Shown: positions 1-7,191, counted from the first letter of the stretch. The stretch is 7,444 nucleotides of DNA from JAJTZA01 sp041749815 (GCA_041749815.1 JBGTAR010000325.1:1-7444), one strand, 5' to 3'. The notes: generated from the sequence alone by a model not told the origin. Made by a program: numbers and translations.

Positions 1-170
1 TCCACGGACTCGGCCATGACCACCACGGCAGGCATGGTTTTTAGTGAGGCGGTCCCATCAAAGGAGTAGGGCAAAATGTCTTCTTTTTCGTGGAGCAATC
101 TCCCCGGAGGAAGAAGCTGACTGAGTGGGGCAAGTCGGGAAGAAATAGTTGTCACGAGAGGCTTACTCAT
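1..170 (-). CDS. FAD-linked oxidase, GlcD-type (N-terminal fragment, cut by window edge)
   Basis: The minus strand reads 56 codons from an ATG at 170-168 to the left edge with no stop. The peptide starts MSKPLVTTISSRL and continues through LLPPGRLLHEKEDILPYS (residues 19-36), FDGTASLKTMPAVVVMAESV (37-56). This matches the N-terminus of the glycolate oxidase subunit GlcD / D-lactate dehydrogenase family: a 'LLP...(V/I)L...EDLLPYxxDG' stretch, then 'P.VVV.P.s.EqV', which opens the FAD-binding (FAD_binding_4) domain. Known family members oxidise 2-hydroxyacids such as glycolate or D-lactate with FAD and usually run to about 460 aa, so roughly 88% of the gene, including the substrate domain, is off the window. 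The substrate cannot be told from this piece. An in-frame stop at 203-201 limits the start; ATG 170 is the best choice, although no good Shine-Dalgarno precedes it. It is divergent from the gene at 281. The assignment is by recalled family pattern, not by alignment. Confidence 0.75.
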   Translation of the reverse strand, partial: MSKPLVTTISSRLAPLSQLLPPGRLLHEKEDILPYSFDGTASLKTMPAVVVMAESV

Positions 171-241
171 AATCCCGAGACCCAGGGCTTTCAAAAGAAA
201 TCAGAAAGACTGCGGGAAAAATCCTGTCATGGATCGGGATT
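171..241. repeat. 8-base inverted repeat AATCCCGA / TCGGGATT with a third copy nearby
   Basis: AATCCCGA at 171-178 is the exact reverse complement of TCGGGATT at 234-241, with 55 bases between. The left arm directly abuts the ATG of the FAD-oxidase gene, and the right arm touches the TTGACT hexamer at 240-245. A third copy, TCGGGATT at 349-356, lies inside the DUF2780 gene in the plus orientation. There its match to the left arm extends to 10 bases (TCGGGATTAT). Such spacing could suit a looping or paired operator, but this may be chance; the role is inference only. Confidence 0.3.
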
Positions 242-280
242 GACTTTGGGGGGGTATTCCATCATTCCATTGCAATCCTT
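171..280. promoter_or_regulatory. Divergent intergenic region between the FAD-oxidase gene and the DUF2780 gene
   Basis: This 110-base gap must carry the start signals for two genes that point away from each other. A TTGACT hexamer at 240-245 resembles a plus-strand -35 box, but no convincing -10 box follows at 16-18 bases. On the minus strand, ATGACA (230-225) is 5/6 to a -35 box, again without a good -10. An 8-base inverted repeat (171-178 and 234-241), a G7 run (248-254) and a direct repeat ATTCCAT (256-262 and 264-270) lie here. Neither gene has a clear Shine-Dalgarno. The region is regulatory by position; the exact promoter elements are not resolved. Confidence 0.45.
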
Positions 281-694
281 ATGGACGAGATCATTAAAAA
301 TATCAGCCTGAAGCTAAATCTCCCGGAATCTGTGGTTCGTCAGGGTGTCGGGATTATTCTCAATTTTGTGAAACAAAAAGCTGCTGGAACACAGTTTGAG
401 CATTTTATTGCGTTGCTGCCAGGAGCTTCCGGAGTACTCGCCAACGCTCCCACTTCCTCCAGCTCCGCTGGTGGTGGCCTTCTGGGTGGGCTTTTAGGCA
501 AGATGGGTGGCAATCTGAGCGCAGCAGCTGAGGCCGTGGGAGCTCTCCAGAATGCCGGCATCCCCATCGACAAAGCGGCTCCATTGGCCAGCGAATTTTT
601 TGATCAAGCCAAGGCGGTCGCCGGTCCGGAATCGGTTGCCGCATTGCTTGATCAAATTCCCGCCCTCAAATCCCTCCTCTCAAAAACCGAATAA
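281..694 (+). CDS. DUF2780-like small protein of unknown function
   Basis: A 137-residue cytoplasmic protein with no signal peptide or clear membrane span. It has two predicted helical lobes. Residues 1-56 read like the DUF2780 (VcgC/VcgE) family: an N-terminal helix, LNLPESVVRQGVGIILNFVK (12-31), then a short helix and LLPGASGVL (45-53). A flexible Ser/Gly linker follows (SSSSAGGGLLGGLLGKMGG, 59-77). The second lobe (78-137) contains the repeated family pattern of a helix, 'AGIPIDKAAPLASEFFDQA' (92-110) and 'PESVAALLDQIPALKSLL' (116-133). No catalytic residues or cysteines are visible. The function is not known; the assignment rests on remembered pattern and needs an HMM search. The start ATG is 10 bases after a repeated ATTCCAT and lacks a Shine-Dalgarno. 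The stop is followed after 3 bases by the DUF3597 gene, so the two are very likely co-transcribed. Confidence 0.7.
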   Translation: MDEIIKNISLKLNLPESVVRQGVGIILNFVKQKAAGTQFEHFIALLPGASGVLANAPTSSSSAGGGLLGGLLGKMGGNLSAAAEAVGALQNAGIPIDKAAPLASEFFDQAKAVAGPESVAALLDQIPALKSLLSKTE

Positions 695-697
695 TCC

Positions 698-1156
698 ATG
701 AGCCTCCTATCCAACCTTATCTCCAAAGTTTTTAGTGCCGCCAAAAATACCGCAACCTCCTACGGTGATGCCCTAACGACAATCAAGGAATCCATTATTC
801 CGCCTCCTGCGGCAGTAACCCCTGCAGACCCGATCAGCAGTGTCGGAGTCCTACCGATCCTGCCAACCACTCCCGAAGTGCCGATTGTCCCGCCCGAACC
901 CGTGGACATCACCGCGACCTTGGATGGATTGGCGGCCGCTAACCCGGAAAAACTGGATTGGAAACGCTCCATCGTCGATCTCATGAAGCTTGTTGGCATG
1001 GATAGCAGCCTCTCCGCCCGCAAGGAGCTGGCCAAGGAATTGGAGTATACCGGAGATTATGGGGATTCGGCCAAGATGAACATCTGGCTGCACAAGCAGG
1101 TCATCCAAAAGATCTCGGAAAACGGCGGGATCGTCCCTGAAGACCTTTTATCCTGA
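698..1156 (+). CDS. DUF3597 domain protein of unknown function
   Basis: A 152-residue protein in three parts. Residues 1-17 (MSLLSNLISKVFSAAKN) resemble the short amphipathic start typical of DUF3597 proteins. Residues 35-68 form a Pro/Val/Ile-rich linker with repeated P-P and P-x-x-P units. Residues 69-152 are the conserved DUF3597 domain: VDITATLDGLAA (69-80), LDWKRSIVDLMKLVGMDSSL (86-105), SARKELAKELEYTGD (106-120), MNIWLHKQVIQKISENGG (127-144) and a PEDLLS end. The domain match is strong to my memory of the family, whose members usually run about 130 aa; this linker looks longer than usual. The biochemical role is unknown. ATG 698 comes 3 bases after the upstream stop with no Shine-Dalgarno, which suggests translational coupling. 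The last 9 bases overlap the end of addA on the other strand, leaving no room for a conventional terminator between the genes. Confidence 0.85.
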   Translation: MSLLSNLISKVFSAAKNTATSYGDALTTIKESIIPPPAAVTPADPISSVGVLPILPTTPEVPIVPPEPVDITATLDGLAAANPEKLDWKRSIVDLMKLVGMDSSLSARKELAKELEYTGDYGDSAKMNIWLHKQVIQKISENGGIVPEDLLS

Positions 1157-4100
1157 CCACCCGGTAAATACGAGGCTGGTTAAGATCGCTGGCGCGATGG
1201 TTTGTTGTCGAAGCGCGTGGGCGAGGATCTCAGCGTAGGAGTCCAATTGGGGCTGATAAAACCGCTCTTTCTCGGCGAGCGCCGCGGGACTTTTGACCAC
1301 ATCGGATTTAAAATCGATGATTTCCGCATGGGTGATATCACCAGCGGAGTTTCTGGCAATCACCACGCGGTCATAACGCCCATTCCAGAGAATCTTGTCC
1401 ATCGGAACCACAAAAGCCCTCTCACGCCAAACCTGCACAGCCGTTTCGGGCACCTGCCAGGACGTGGAGAAGGCCTTCCGGTCAAAAGCCCGGGTCAGGG
1501 CCTTGTTGGCACCTGAAAGTTTTGACATCAGCTCGGCAAGGAGGGATTCAGCAACAGCTTGATCCATCCCAGCCCAGTCCGCGAAGGTTTCCTGGAGAAG
1601 GTCGTCGGCACGAATGTCTGGCAGGTCATCCAGCCACTCAACCTGAGCCAGCCAGGCATGGATCGCCGTTCCCACGGCCATGCCACTGCCACCGGCACTT
1701 CCGAAGCGCTTGGCAATGGTCACGGTGTCCCCTCCTTCCTGGGAGGAAGGGGATCGACGATCCAGAAGGCTGGGTCGGAAATTTTTTTGTGGGAGGGGAG
1801 GATCGCTCTGACGAAAATCCGGGTCTTCTGGGAGAGCCGAAGCAGGGGACTCTGGTTTCGCAGTGCCAGAATGCTCCTCAATCCACGCCGGAGCCTCGGA
1901 GGTGGCCTCCGCGTTGGGTGCCAAAACCAACTCGAGCAGGCTGCTTTTGGTAAAACTCTTGGATGTGGGCCCTCGCTTGGTGACGATCATATCAAGGGTT
2001 TGCCGGGCACGCGTCATTCCCACGTAAAGCAGAGAGAGCTCTTCGGACATGGAGCGGATGGCATGACGGGTTTTCCTGACAGCGTTGTCTGTCACCAAGG
2101 CATTCACTTCGCTGGATTCCACCCAATACTCCTCCCCGGAAGCTTCCTCTCTGACAAAATCCGGGGCGGCGTGCGGTCGCTTTCCGCAGCGCCCCAAGTC
2201 GCCAAGGATCACGGAGTCGTATTCCAACCCCTTGGATGCATGAATAGTCATCACCCGGACGGGGGCCGGACGGCCAGCCGAAATTCTGGCAGCGCGAATG
2301 GCGGCAACCAATGAGGAAGCGCGTCCGCCTCCGGCCACATCGAACTGTCGGGCCAAAGCAAGCACTTGGCGGCACCGGGTCTGGTCGTGGGATGAAAGGG
2401 CCATTTGGAAGTCCGGGTCAAGAATCCATGATGAGACAAGGCCGGCCGCTCCATCATTTTCCCACTGAAGTTGCCAGGCTTCCAACACACCTATCGGAGA
2501 TTTCCTCTTAAGTTTTGTGCCCCATGAGGCCTGGGATGCAAGGAGAACAGCTGCGGATCGGGCGCAGGGGTGATCCAGAGCCACCAGACCGGCAAGGATC
2601 ATCTCCACGGCCAGCGAATCGGTGAGCACAGTTCCGCTTCCCCCCGGGGCCGCATCAATTCCGTTTCTTCTCAGCAGGTCGATCACAGCAGGTATGCCTT
2701 TGGCTCGCCTCATTAGAATGGCAATTTCTTTTGGCGGATCCGATTGGGCGAGGAGCTCTTGGACTCTTCGCACGATAAAATCAGTTTCGTCATGGTCCTT
2801 GGGGAGACACCAAAGCCTTGCTGCGCCGCGCAACGTTTTATGATGGGCCGCATGTGGCGTGTATCCAGACATCCATTGCCGTGAGGCCTCTTCAAAAACG
2901 GTGCCTCCCAGAAGGTCGGAATTCAAGGTGGCCATGCCTTCAAACACCTTGTCCACGGCTTTCAGGATAACCGGACTCGATCGGTAGGAGGTTGATAAAG
3001 ATTTTACCAGGAGCGAGGTTTCAGGGATGGACTGTTCGAAGCCGCCAATCACTTCCGGGTCACTGCCTCGCCACCCATAAATCGCCTGCTTCGGGTCACC
3101 GACCACATACGCCGTTCGATCCGGTTGCGAAACAATCTCATCGATCACTGGACGGAAAAACTCGAATTGCTTGCGGCTTGTGTCCTGAAATTCGTCGATG
3201 AGCAGGTGCGTGATTCGTGCGTCGAGGTGAAAGGCCAGATCCTCGGCGGCCCCGCCCTCCTCCATTGAGATGGCCTCCGCAACCGCTTCTTCAATTTCTG
3301 AAAAGGTCACCCCGCCTGCTGAAAGAGAAGCCGCTTTTCGCGCCGGAACATAGAGTTCCCTGAGATCATGCAGAGCATTTTGGCGACGTGCGTAGGCAGC
3401 AACGACGGCATTCCTTGCCGCTTGGGCCAAATCCCCCAAAACACTGGCCCATTCCGGGGGGAGGCCATTTTCATCATCGGTGACCAAAGCCTGAATGATC
3501 CGGGATTCTCGCACGAGCAGTTCAAAGGCCACTCCGGGAGCAATCAATTCCAAGAGACCTTCACGTTTCTTCTGAAAAACCTTGTTGGGGGCTCGGTGGC
3601 CTTTTTTATCGGCCTTGTTGAGTTGACCGGGAAGTTCCCTGATAAGACCAACCCATCGTGCCGCCTGGCTGGCACTGACAAATTCCGGGTGGGAGCACGG
3701 AGGCAGGGATCCAAGTCTTCGAAAGCGAATGGCAACGAGAATGGCAAGCAGGTCCTCCCGGTTTTGAATGCGGCGCTTGGGAGAACGCCATTGCTGCCAC
3801 GCGAGCTTCAGGCGTTCAGCATCCGGCCCCGCCGCCATCTGCGCAAGCACCTCTGCGGAAAGGGTGACCTCATCGTCTTCAGAAATGACGGCCCAATTCC
3901 GTGGCAAGGAAACAAGGTCTGGCAGGGACCTTGCCACCCTCGCAAAAAACGAGTCAATGGTGCCAATATTGAGGCGATGCAGATTGTTGGCCATCCGCTC
4001 AAGGGCCTCGCTGCATTGTTTTTCTGTGAGGGTGAGTTCAAGGTCCTTGGAAAGTTGCTGACGCTCGGATTCGGACAGCACGGCCTGGGACAGTCGCGTC

Positions 4101-4267
4101 ATCACGCGGGCAAGGATTTCTCCCGCCGCAGCACGCGTGAACGTCGTGGCCAGCAGACCTGCCGGATCCTCGACAGGTTGCCGCAGCAGCAGGCCGATCA
4201 AATGCGAACTCAGCTGATAGGTTTTGCCAGAGCCCGCCGAGGCACGGATAAACGAAATATTTTTCAT
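1148..4267 (-). CDS. addA: AddA-type ATP-dependent helicase/nuclease (UvrD/RecB-like)
   Basis: A full-length 1039-residue subunit of the AddAB (RexAB) enzyme, which unwinds and trims double-strand DNA ends so that RecA can load. Helicase motifs in order: Walker A ASAGSGKT (9-16, Lys15), Ia TTFTRAAAGEI (41-51), GTIDSFF (102-108), Walker B LLIDEFQDTS (355-364, Asp358/Glu359), III YVVGDPKQAIYGWRGS (387-402), IV STSYRSS (425-431), V VMTIHASKGLEYDSVIL (672-688), VI LLYVGMTRARQTL (746-758). A Pro/Ser-rich tether (about 784-846) leads to a RecB-type nuclease: GTAIHAWL (866-873, His870), GRYDRV (963-968, Asp966), IIDFKS (983-988, Asp985, Lys987), QLDSY (1007-1011). All key residues are present, so both activities should be intact. 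The ATG overlaps the addB stop as ATGA, with AGGAGG 7 bases upstream. Length is slightly below the 1150-1230 aa usual for AddA. RecB is the alternative, but the adjacent AddB-like gene and the absence of recC/recD favour AddA. Confidence 0.93.
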   Translation of the reverse strand: MKNISFIRASAGSGKTYQLSSHLIGLLLRQPVEDPAGLLATTFTRAAAGEILARVMTRLSQAVLSESERQQLSKDLELTLTEKQCSEALERMANNLHRLNIGTIDSFFARVARSLPDLVSLPRNWAVISEDDEVTLSAEVLAQMAAGPDAERLKLAWQQWRSPKRRIQNREDLLAILVAIRFRRLGSLPPCSHPEFVSASQAARWVGLIRELPGQLNKADKKGHRAPNKVFQKKREGLLELIAPGVAFELLVRESRIIQALVTDDENGLPPEWASVLGDLAQAARNAVVAAYARRQNALHDLRELYVPARKAASLSAGGVTFSEIEEAVAEAISMEEGGAAEDLAFHLDARITHLLIDEFQDTSRKQFEFFRPVIDEIVSQPDRTAYVVGDPKQAIYGWRGSDPEVIGGFEQSIPETSLLVKSLSTSYRSSPVILKAVDKVFEGMATLNSDLLGGTVFEEASRQWMSGYTPHAAHHKTLRGAARLWCLPKDHDETDFIVRRVQELLAQSDPPKEIAILMRRAKGIPAVIDLLRRNGIDAAPGGSGTVLTDSLAVEMILAGLVALDHPCARSAAVLLASQASWGTKLKRKSPIGVLEAWQLQWENDGAAGLVSSWILDPDFQMALSSHDQTRCRQVLALARQFDVAGGGRASSLVAAIRAARISAGRPAPVRVMTIHASKGLEYDSVILGDLGRCGKRPHAAPDFVREEASGEEYWVESSEVNALVTDNAVRKTRHAIRSMSEELSLLYVGMTRARQTLDMIVTKRGPTSKSFTKSSLLELVLAPNAEATSEAPAWIEEHSGTAKPESPASALPEDPDFRQSDPPLPQKNFRPSLLDRRSPSSQEGGDTVTIAKRFGSAGGSGMAVGTAIHAWLAQVEWLDDLPDIRADDLLQETFADWAGMDQAVAESLLAELMSKLSGANKALTRAFDRKAFSTSWQVPETAVQVWRERAFVVPMDKILWNGRYDRVVIARNSAGDITHAEIIDFKSDVVKSPAALAEKERFYQPQLDSYAEILAHALRQQTIAPAILTSLVFTGWSG

Positions 4268-7128
4268 TCGTCGTCCTCCTCTTCGTCGTCAGAGACAAGA
4301 TTTGAAAGCCCGCAAAGCGCCCGAAAGATGGGATCTTCCTGAGTCAAAGGGTCCGGGTTGTCGTCAAATTCGCCAGCGAGAATTCGGGCGGCTGTGAGGC
4401 GCGCCATTGTCAGGCCCTCCAGAAGTTTGTCATCAGAAAAGACGGAGGAGATGCCGGCCTTGGTGGGGTCCTCGGGAAGAAAAAAATAGACAAAATCAGC
4501 AGGATTTCCAGCCTTCCAGCCGGGCAGAATTTTTCCTTCCGGGTTGTCGAGCAACCAGCGGTAGAGCGGAAACTGCAGGCCTTTCCACCGCAGGGAGCCG
4601 TCGGCGGAACAGGCAAAGTCCCACCGTTGGGACGTCCGGGCGGTGGTTGGGGAGAAATGGGCCTTGTCGGGTTCGATGGGATTCGCTCCAGTTTTGTAAT
4701 CAATCACCCGCCACAGTCCGGTTGCGGGATGAATATCGATACGGTCGATTCGCCCGCGAATTTGAATGGTTTTGCCATCGGGCAGGAGGAGGTCACGGCA
4801 CAATTGATCCCCTTTCCGATCGCTTTGTTCTGCATAAAAAATTTTCCACCCCTCCGTGGAAAGTTGCGCTTGGACGTGGGCAAACATTGCCAGCTTTTCG
4901 AGAAGTGCATCTTTTTGAAAATCCACCGTGGCGGGCTGGAGACCCGCAAAGGTTTCAGAGAAGAGAGACTCAAAAGAATCAATCAGGGATCTGCGAATAA
5001 CCGCCTCCTCCGTGGACTCCCGGATGGAAGAGTCATTGGCGAACTGACCAAGAACCTCATGCACCAAACTGCCGCCAAGAAGGCTGTCAATTTCTTGGGC
5101 ATTGTCATCGGGAAGTTCGAGCCGCAGCACATTCGCAAAATAAAAGAGTTTGGGCGAGCGAAGGTAGGCGCCAAAGGCCGACTGGGAAAGTGAGGTGACT
5201 GACGAGGGCTCCACGTCCGGCAGTTGCAATCGGCCCGTTCGTGTTTCTTGGGAAGGGGGGGCATTTTCCGCACGTTCCACAAAGAGGTTGAGGAGTCTGG
5301 CGGCCAGAGATCTTCCAGAGAAACCTTGAAGCAAAATTCGGCTTGGACGAAGGGGATCCCCCGCGGCGGACTTTCGCGGGGCGCAAATCAACAAACCGTG
5401 GGGGCGAATGCGGGCGGCTGTTGCCATGATGTAGGCATCGCGGGCAAGCCGGCGTTTGTCCGGCCGAAGCCCGAGGGTTTCTCGCAACCCGCCCGGCAAA
5501 AAAGGATGAGCTACGGGTGAAGCTGGGACAATCCCTTCACAAACACTGGCAATCGCCACGGCAGGAGCATCCTCGGAAAGCAATTCCAGCCAACCGATAA
5601 TCTCGGTTTCCCGACCCGATGACATCGCGGGAACCGAACCGCCCTCCAGCGAATCCAAAACCATGGAGAGAAAGTCCGCTGGACGGATTTCCAAATCAAT
5701 CACGCACGATTGCAGAAGAGTGAATGCCTCATAGAGGGCTTTGAAAGGTCGCAGGATGGCCCGCCCAGTAGGGATGGTGTCATCAGCAGTTGCTGCACCA
5801 AAGATTTCCAGCAGCAATTCGTTAAAAAACCGCGCCAGTCCGGAAACGGAGTTTGGACATGTCTTGATGGGCAGCAGATTCTGCAAAGCCTCCTCCAGCT
5901 TCAGCAACGGTTCAGAGATTTCGCCCTCGGGGTAGCGGGAGGGCTCAAACTTGGCAGGAAGGTGACAGGCCTGAAATTTATCAAGTATCACCTCCAGATC
6001 ACCAAGTTTATGTCGAAAATCCTGCTGACGGACCATTTCGGCAACAACGGGGAAAGCTGGTGGGGAATCGAGTGGTCGATCCAGAAATCGTGCGGCCAAT
6101 CTCAGAACGCGGAAGGGACGTGTTTGGGAGAACGACTTTGCAGATGACGCCCTCACGTGTTCTCCTCTTGCCTGCATGGCATCAATCAAGCCGGGAATTT
6201 CTGTCTCGTCGGGTGCCACAATGACGGCCCCTTCGCGACGGACAACCCACTCAGCAATTCGACCGGCCTGAGCGAGAGAGTCCTCCGGAACTGCAAGCCC
6301 CCCCCCCTCAAGCTCCAGCTTTCTCCCCACCCAATACTCAGGGACCACCCGCCCCCACGCATCAAATCCCGGCCCTTCCTCAGAAAAAATCAACACATCG
6401 CTGCGGCCAGCCAACCGTTCGAAACCCTTCAAAAACATGGGGTCAAAATCTGGCACACCAGCCAGCACGAGGCGGATGCCTGGCCGTGGGACCCCCAGCT
6501 CCGCCAACTCTGCCTTTCGGCGGGAGGGATCTTGCAGGCCCCAGCGGGCGAGGTGTCCCTGTGCCGCATCGCAAACCTCTCCGAACACATCCCAACGGCG
6601 CACCGCTCTCTCGGGAGCATCCGGGTTGGTCCGCAAAACACGGGCAACCTGCCGGGCATCAAGGCATCCGGCGACCAATTCCGCATCCACCGCCGCAAGG
6701 GTGGCCGCCAAGCCTCTTTGGGCGCTGGAAAAGGGCCTTGAGCTCTCCATTCCCAAGAGAAGCTTTTTGTCATTCTCCAGCTCTTCCAAAGCAGTGGTCC
6801 ATGCCGCATGAATGGCAAAGTCCCCCGCTGTCACCAGGGAAAATTGCGTTTGAAACAATACAAAAAGGGCCTCACCCGGCGTCATCACTCGCGGCGGCAC
6901 AAGCAGGACGCCCGCTTGATCTGCAGCCAGAGCAAATCGCTGCTCCAGGCTTCGCGCGGTGCGCGCCCCCTGCACAACAACCACAAAATTGGAAAGATCC
7001 GGGAGGGCCGCATCGTCCGCCTGTGCCATCATCCAGGAACCCACGGAATCCAAAAACGGACGCTCAACCCCAAAAAAATGCCGTTCGGGCTGGAGAAGGA
7101 GGGGTTCATTCTGATCAATTGCCATCAT
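4264..7128 (-). CDS. addB: AddB-like PD-(D/E)XK nuclease subunit of the AddAB resection enzyme
   Basis: A 954-residue partner of AddA, upstream of it in the same operon. The N-terminal two thirds resemble the helicase-like but ATPase-dead part of AddB; VVVVQGARTARSLEQRF and the later LVLAGVPDFDPMFLKGFERL look like family landmarks, and I see no GxGKT Walker A. The nuclease domain occupies about residues 647-940: YLRSPKLFYF (655-664), SLVHEVLGQF (687-696, His690), RGRIDRID (791-798, Asp795), VIDYKTG (808-814, Asp810, Lys812), and QFPLYRWLL (852-860). Catalytic residues are intact. The position where Bacillus-type AddB has the first iron-sulfur Cys is Ser658, and no CxxC group follows, so no cluster is expected. 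The C-terminus is acidic (DDEEEDDE, 947-954). The start chosen is ATG 7128, with AAGGAA 9 bases upstream; a longer frame from TTG 7191 adds 21 residues without a Shine-Dalgarno, and ATG 7125 is also possible. Confidence 0.85.
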   Translation of the reverse strand: MMAIDQNEPLLLQPERHFFGVERPFLDSVGSWMMAQADDAALPDLSNFVVVVQGARTARSLEQRFALAADQAGVLLVPPRVMTPGEALFVLFQTQFSLVTAGDFAIHAAWTTALEELENDKKLLLGMESSRPFSSAQRGLAATLAAVDAELVAGCLDARQVARVLRTNPDAPERAVRRWDVFGEVCDAAQGHLARWGLQDPSRRKAELAELGVPRPGIRLVLAGVPDFDPMFLKGFERLAGRSDVLIFSEEGPGFDAWGRVVPEYWVGRKLELEGGGLAVPEDSLAQAGRIAEWVVRREGAVIVAPDETEIPGLIDAMQARGEHVRASSAKSFSQTRPFRVLRLAARFLDRPLDSPPAFPVVAEMVRQQDFRHKLGDLEVILDKFQACHLPAKFEPSRYPEGEISEPLLKLEEALQNLLPIKTCPNSVSGLARFFNELLLEIFGAATADDTIPTGRAILRPFKALYEAFTLLQSCVIDLEIRPADFLSMVLDSLEGGSVPAMSSGRETEIIGWLELLSEDAPAVAIASVCEGIVPASPVAHPFLPGGLRETLGLRPDKRRLARDAYIMATAARIRPHGLLICAPRKSAAGDPLRPSRILLQGFSGRSLAARLLNLFVERAENAPPSQETRTGRLQLPDVEPSSVTSLSQSAFGAYLRSPKLFYFANVLRLELPDDNAQEIDSLLGGSLVHEVLGQFANDSSIRESTEEAVIRRSLIDSFESLFSETFAGLQPATVDFQKDALLEKLAMFAHVQAQLSTEGWKIFYAEQSDRKGDQLCRDLLLPDGKTIQIRGRIDRIDIHPATGLWRVIDYKTGANPIEPDKAHFSPTTARTSQRWDFACSADGSLRWKGLQFPLYRWLLDNPEGKILPGWKAGNPADFVYFFLPEDPTKAGISSVFSDDKLLEGLTMARLTAARILAGEFDDNPDPLTQEDPIFRALCGLSNLVSDDEEEDDE
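4275..4280 (-). promoter_or_regulatory. Ribosome binding site of addA inside the addB tail codons
   Basis: The minus strand reads AGGAGG, a full consensus Shine-Dalgarno, 7 bases before the addA ATG at 4267. These bases are also part of the Glu-Glu-Asp codons in AddB's acidic C-terminus. With the ATGA overlap this is a strong case for coupled translation of the two subunits. Confidence 0.85.
6298..6307 (-). repeat. Homopolymer of ten G (minus strand) inside addB
   Basis: Ten C bases in a row on the plus strand read as GAG GGG GGG GGG on the coding strand, giving Glu274-Gly275-Gly276-Gly277. It is the longest mononucleotide run noticed in the window. Runs of this length can slip during replication or be miscounted in sequencing. 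The frame here is intact through the tract. Confidence 0.9.
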
Positions 7129-7137
7129 GGTTGGAAG

Positions 7138-7143
7138 TTCCTT
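7138..7143 (-). promoter_or_regulatory. Likely ribosome binding site of addB
   Basis: The minus strand reads AAGGAA 9 bases before ATG 7128 (12 before ATG 7125). Nothing comparable precedes the TTG at 7191, so this site decides the start in favour of 7128. Confidence 0.5.
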
Positions 7144-7191
7144 GGAGGTTTGGGTTCTGATTAATGCCTTGAGGGGTAACCGCTTCTGCAA

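Noticed and set aside
260..276. Possible sigma-54 -12 element (TTGCA at 270-274)
   Set aside because: The required GG at the -24 position is absent (C and A at 260-261).
90..311. Plus-strand open frame of 73 codons
   Set aside because: It lies opposite the FAD-oxidase start, overlaps the DUF2780 start in another frame, and its product is basic, low-complexity and unlike any family I know.
1559..2314. Plus-strand open frame of 251 codons, antisense to addA
   Set aside because: It is the mirror of the nuclease tether and motifs V-VI; its composition looks like a reverse-strand shadow and it has no ribosome site.
3368..4342. Plus-strand open frame of 324 codons, antisense to addA
   Set aside because: It is antisense to helicase motifs that are strongly constrained; long antisense frames are expected in GC-rich genes. 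The product shows no domain, and its Ser-rich run is only the complement of the GAN repeat.
6486..7160. Plus-strand open frame of 224 codons, antisense to addB
   Set aside because: A Pro/Arg-rich shadow product with no recognisable motif, fully opposite a well-supported gene.
7129..7191. 21-residue N-terminal extension of AddB from TTG 7191
   Set aside because: No Shine-Dalgarno precedes the TTG, whereas AAGGAA precedes ATG 7128. The extra peptide is basic and polar and does not look like part of the fold. It is not excluded.
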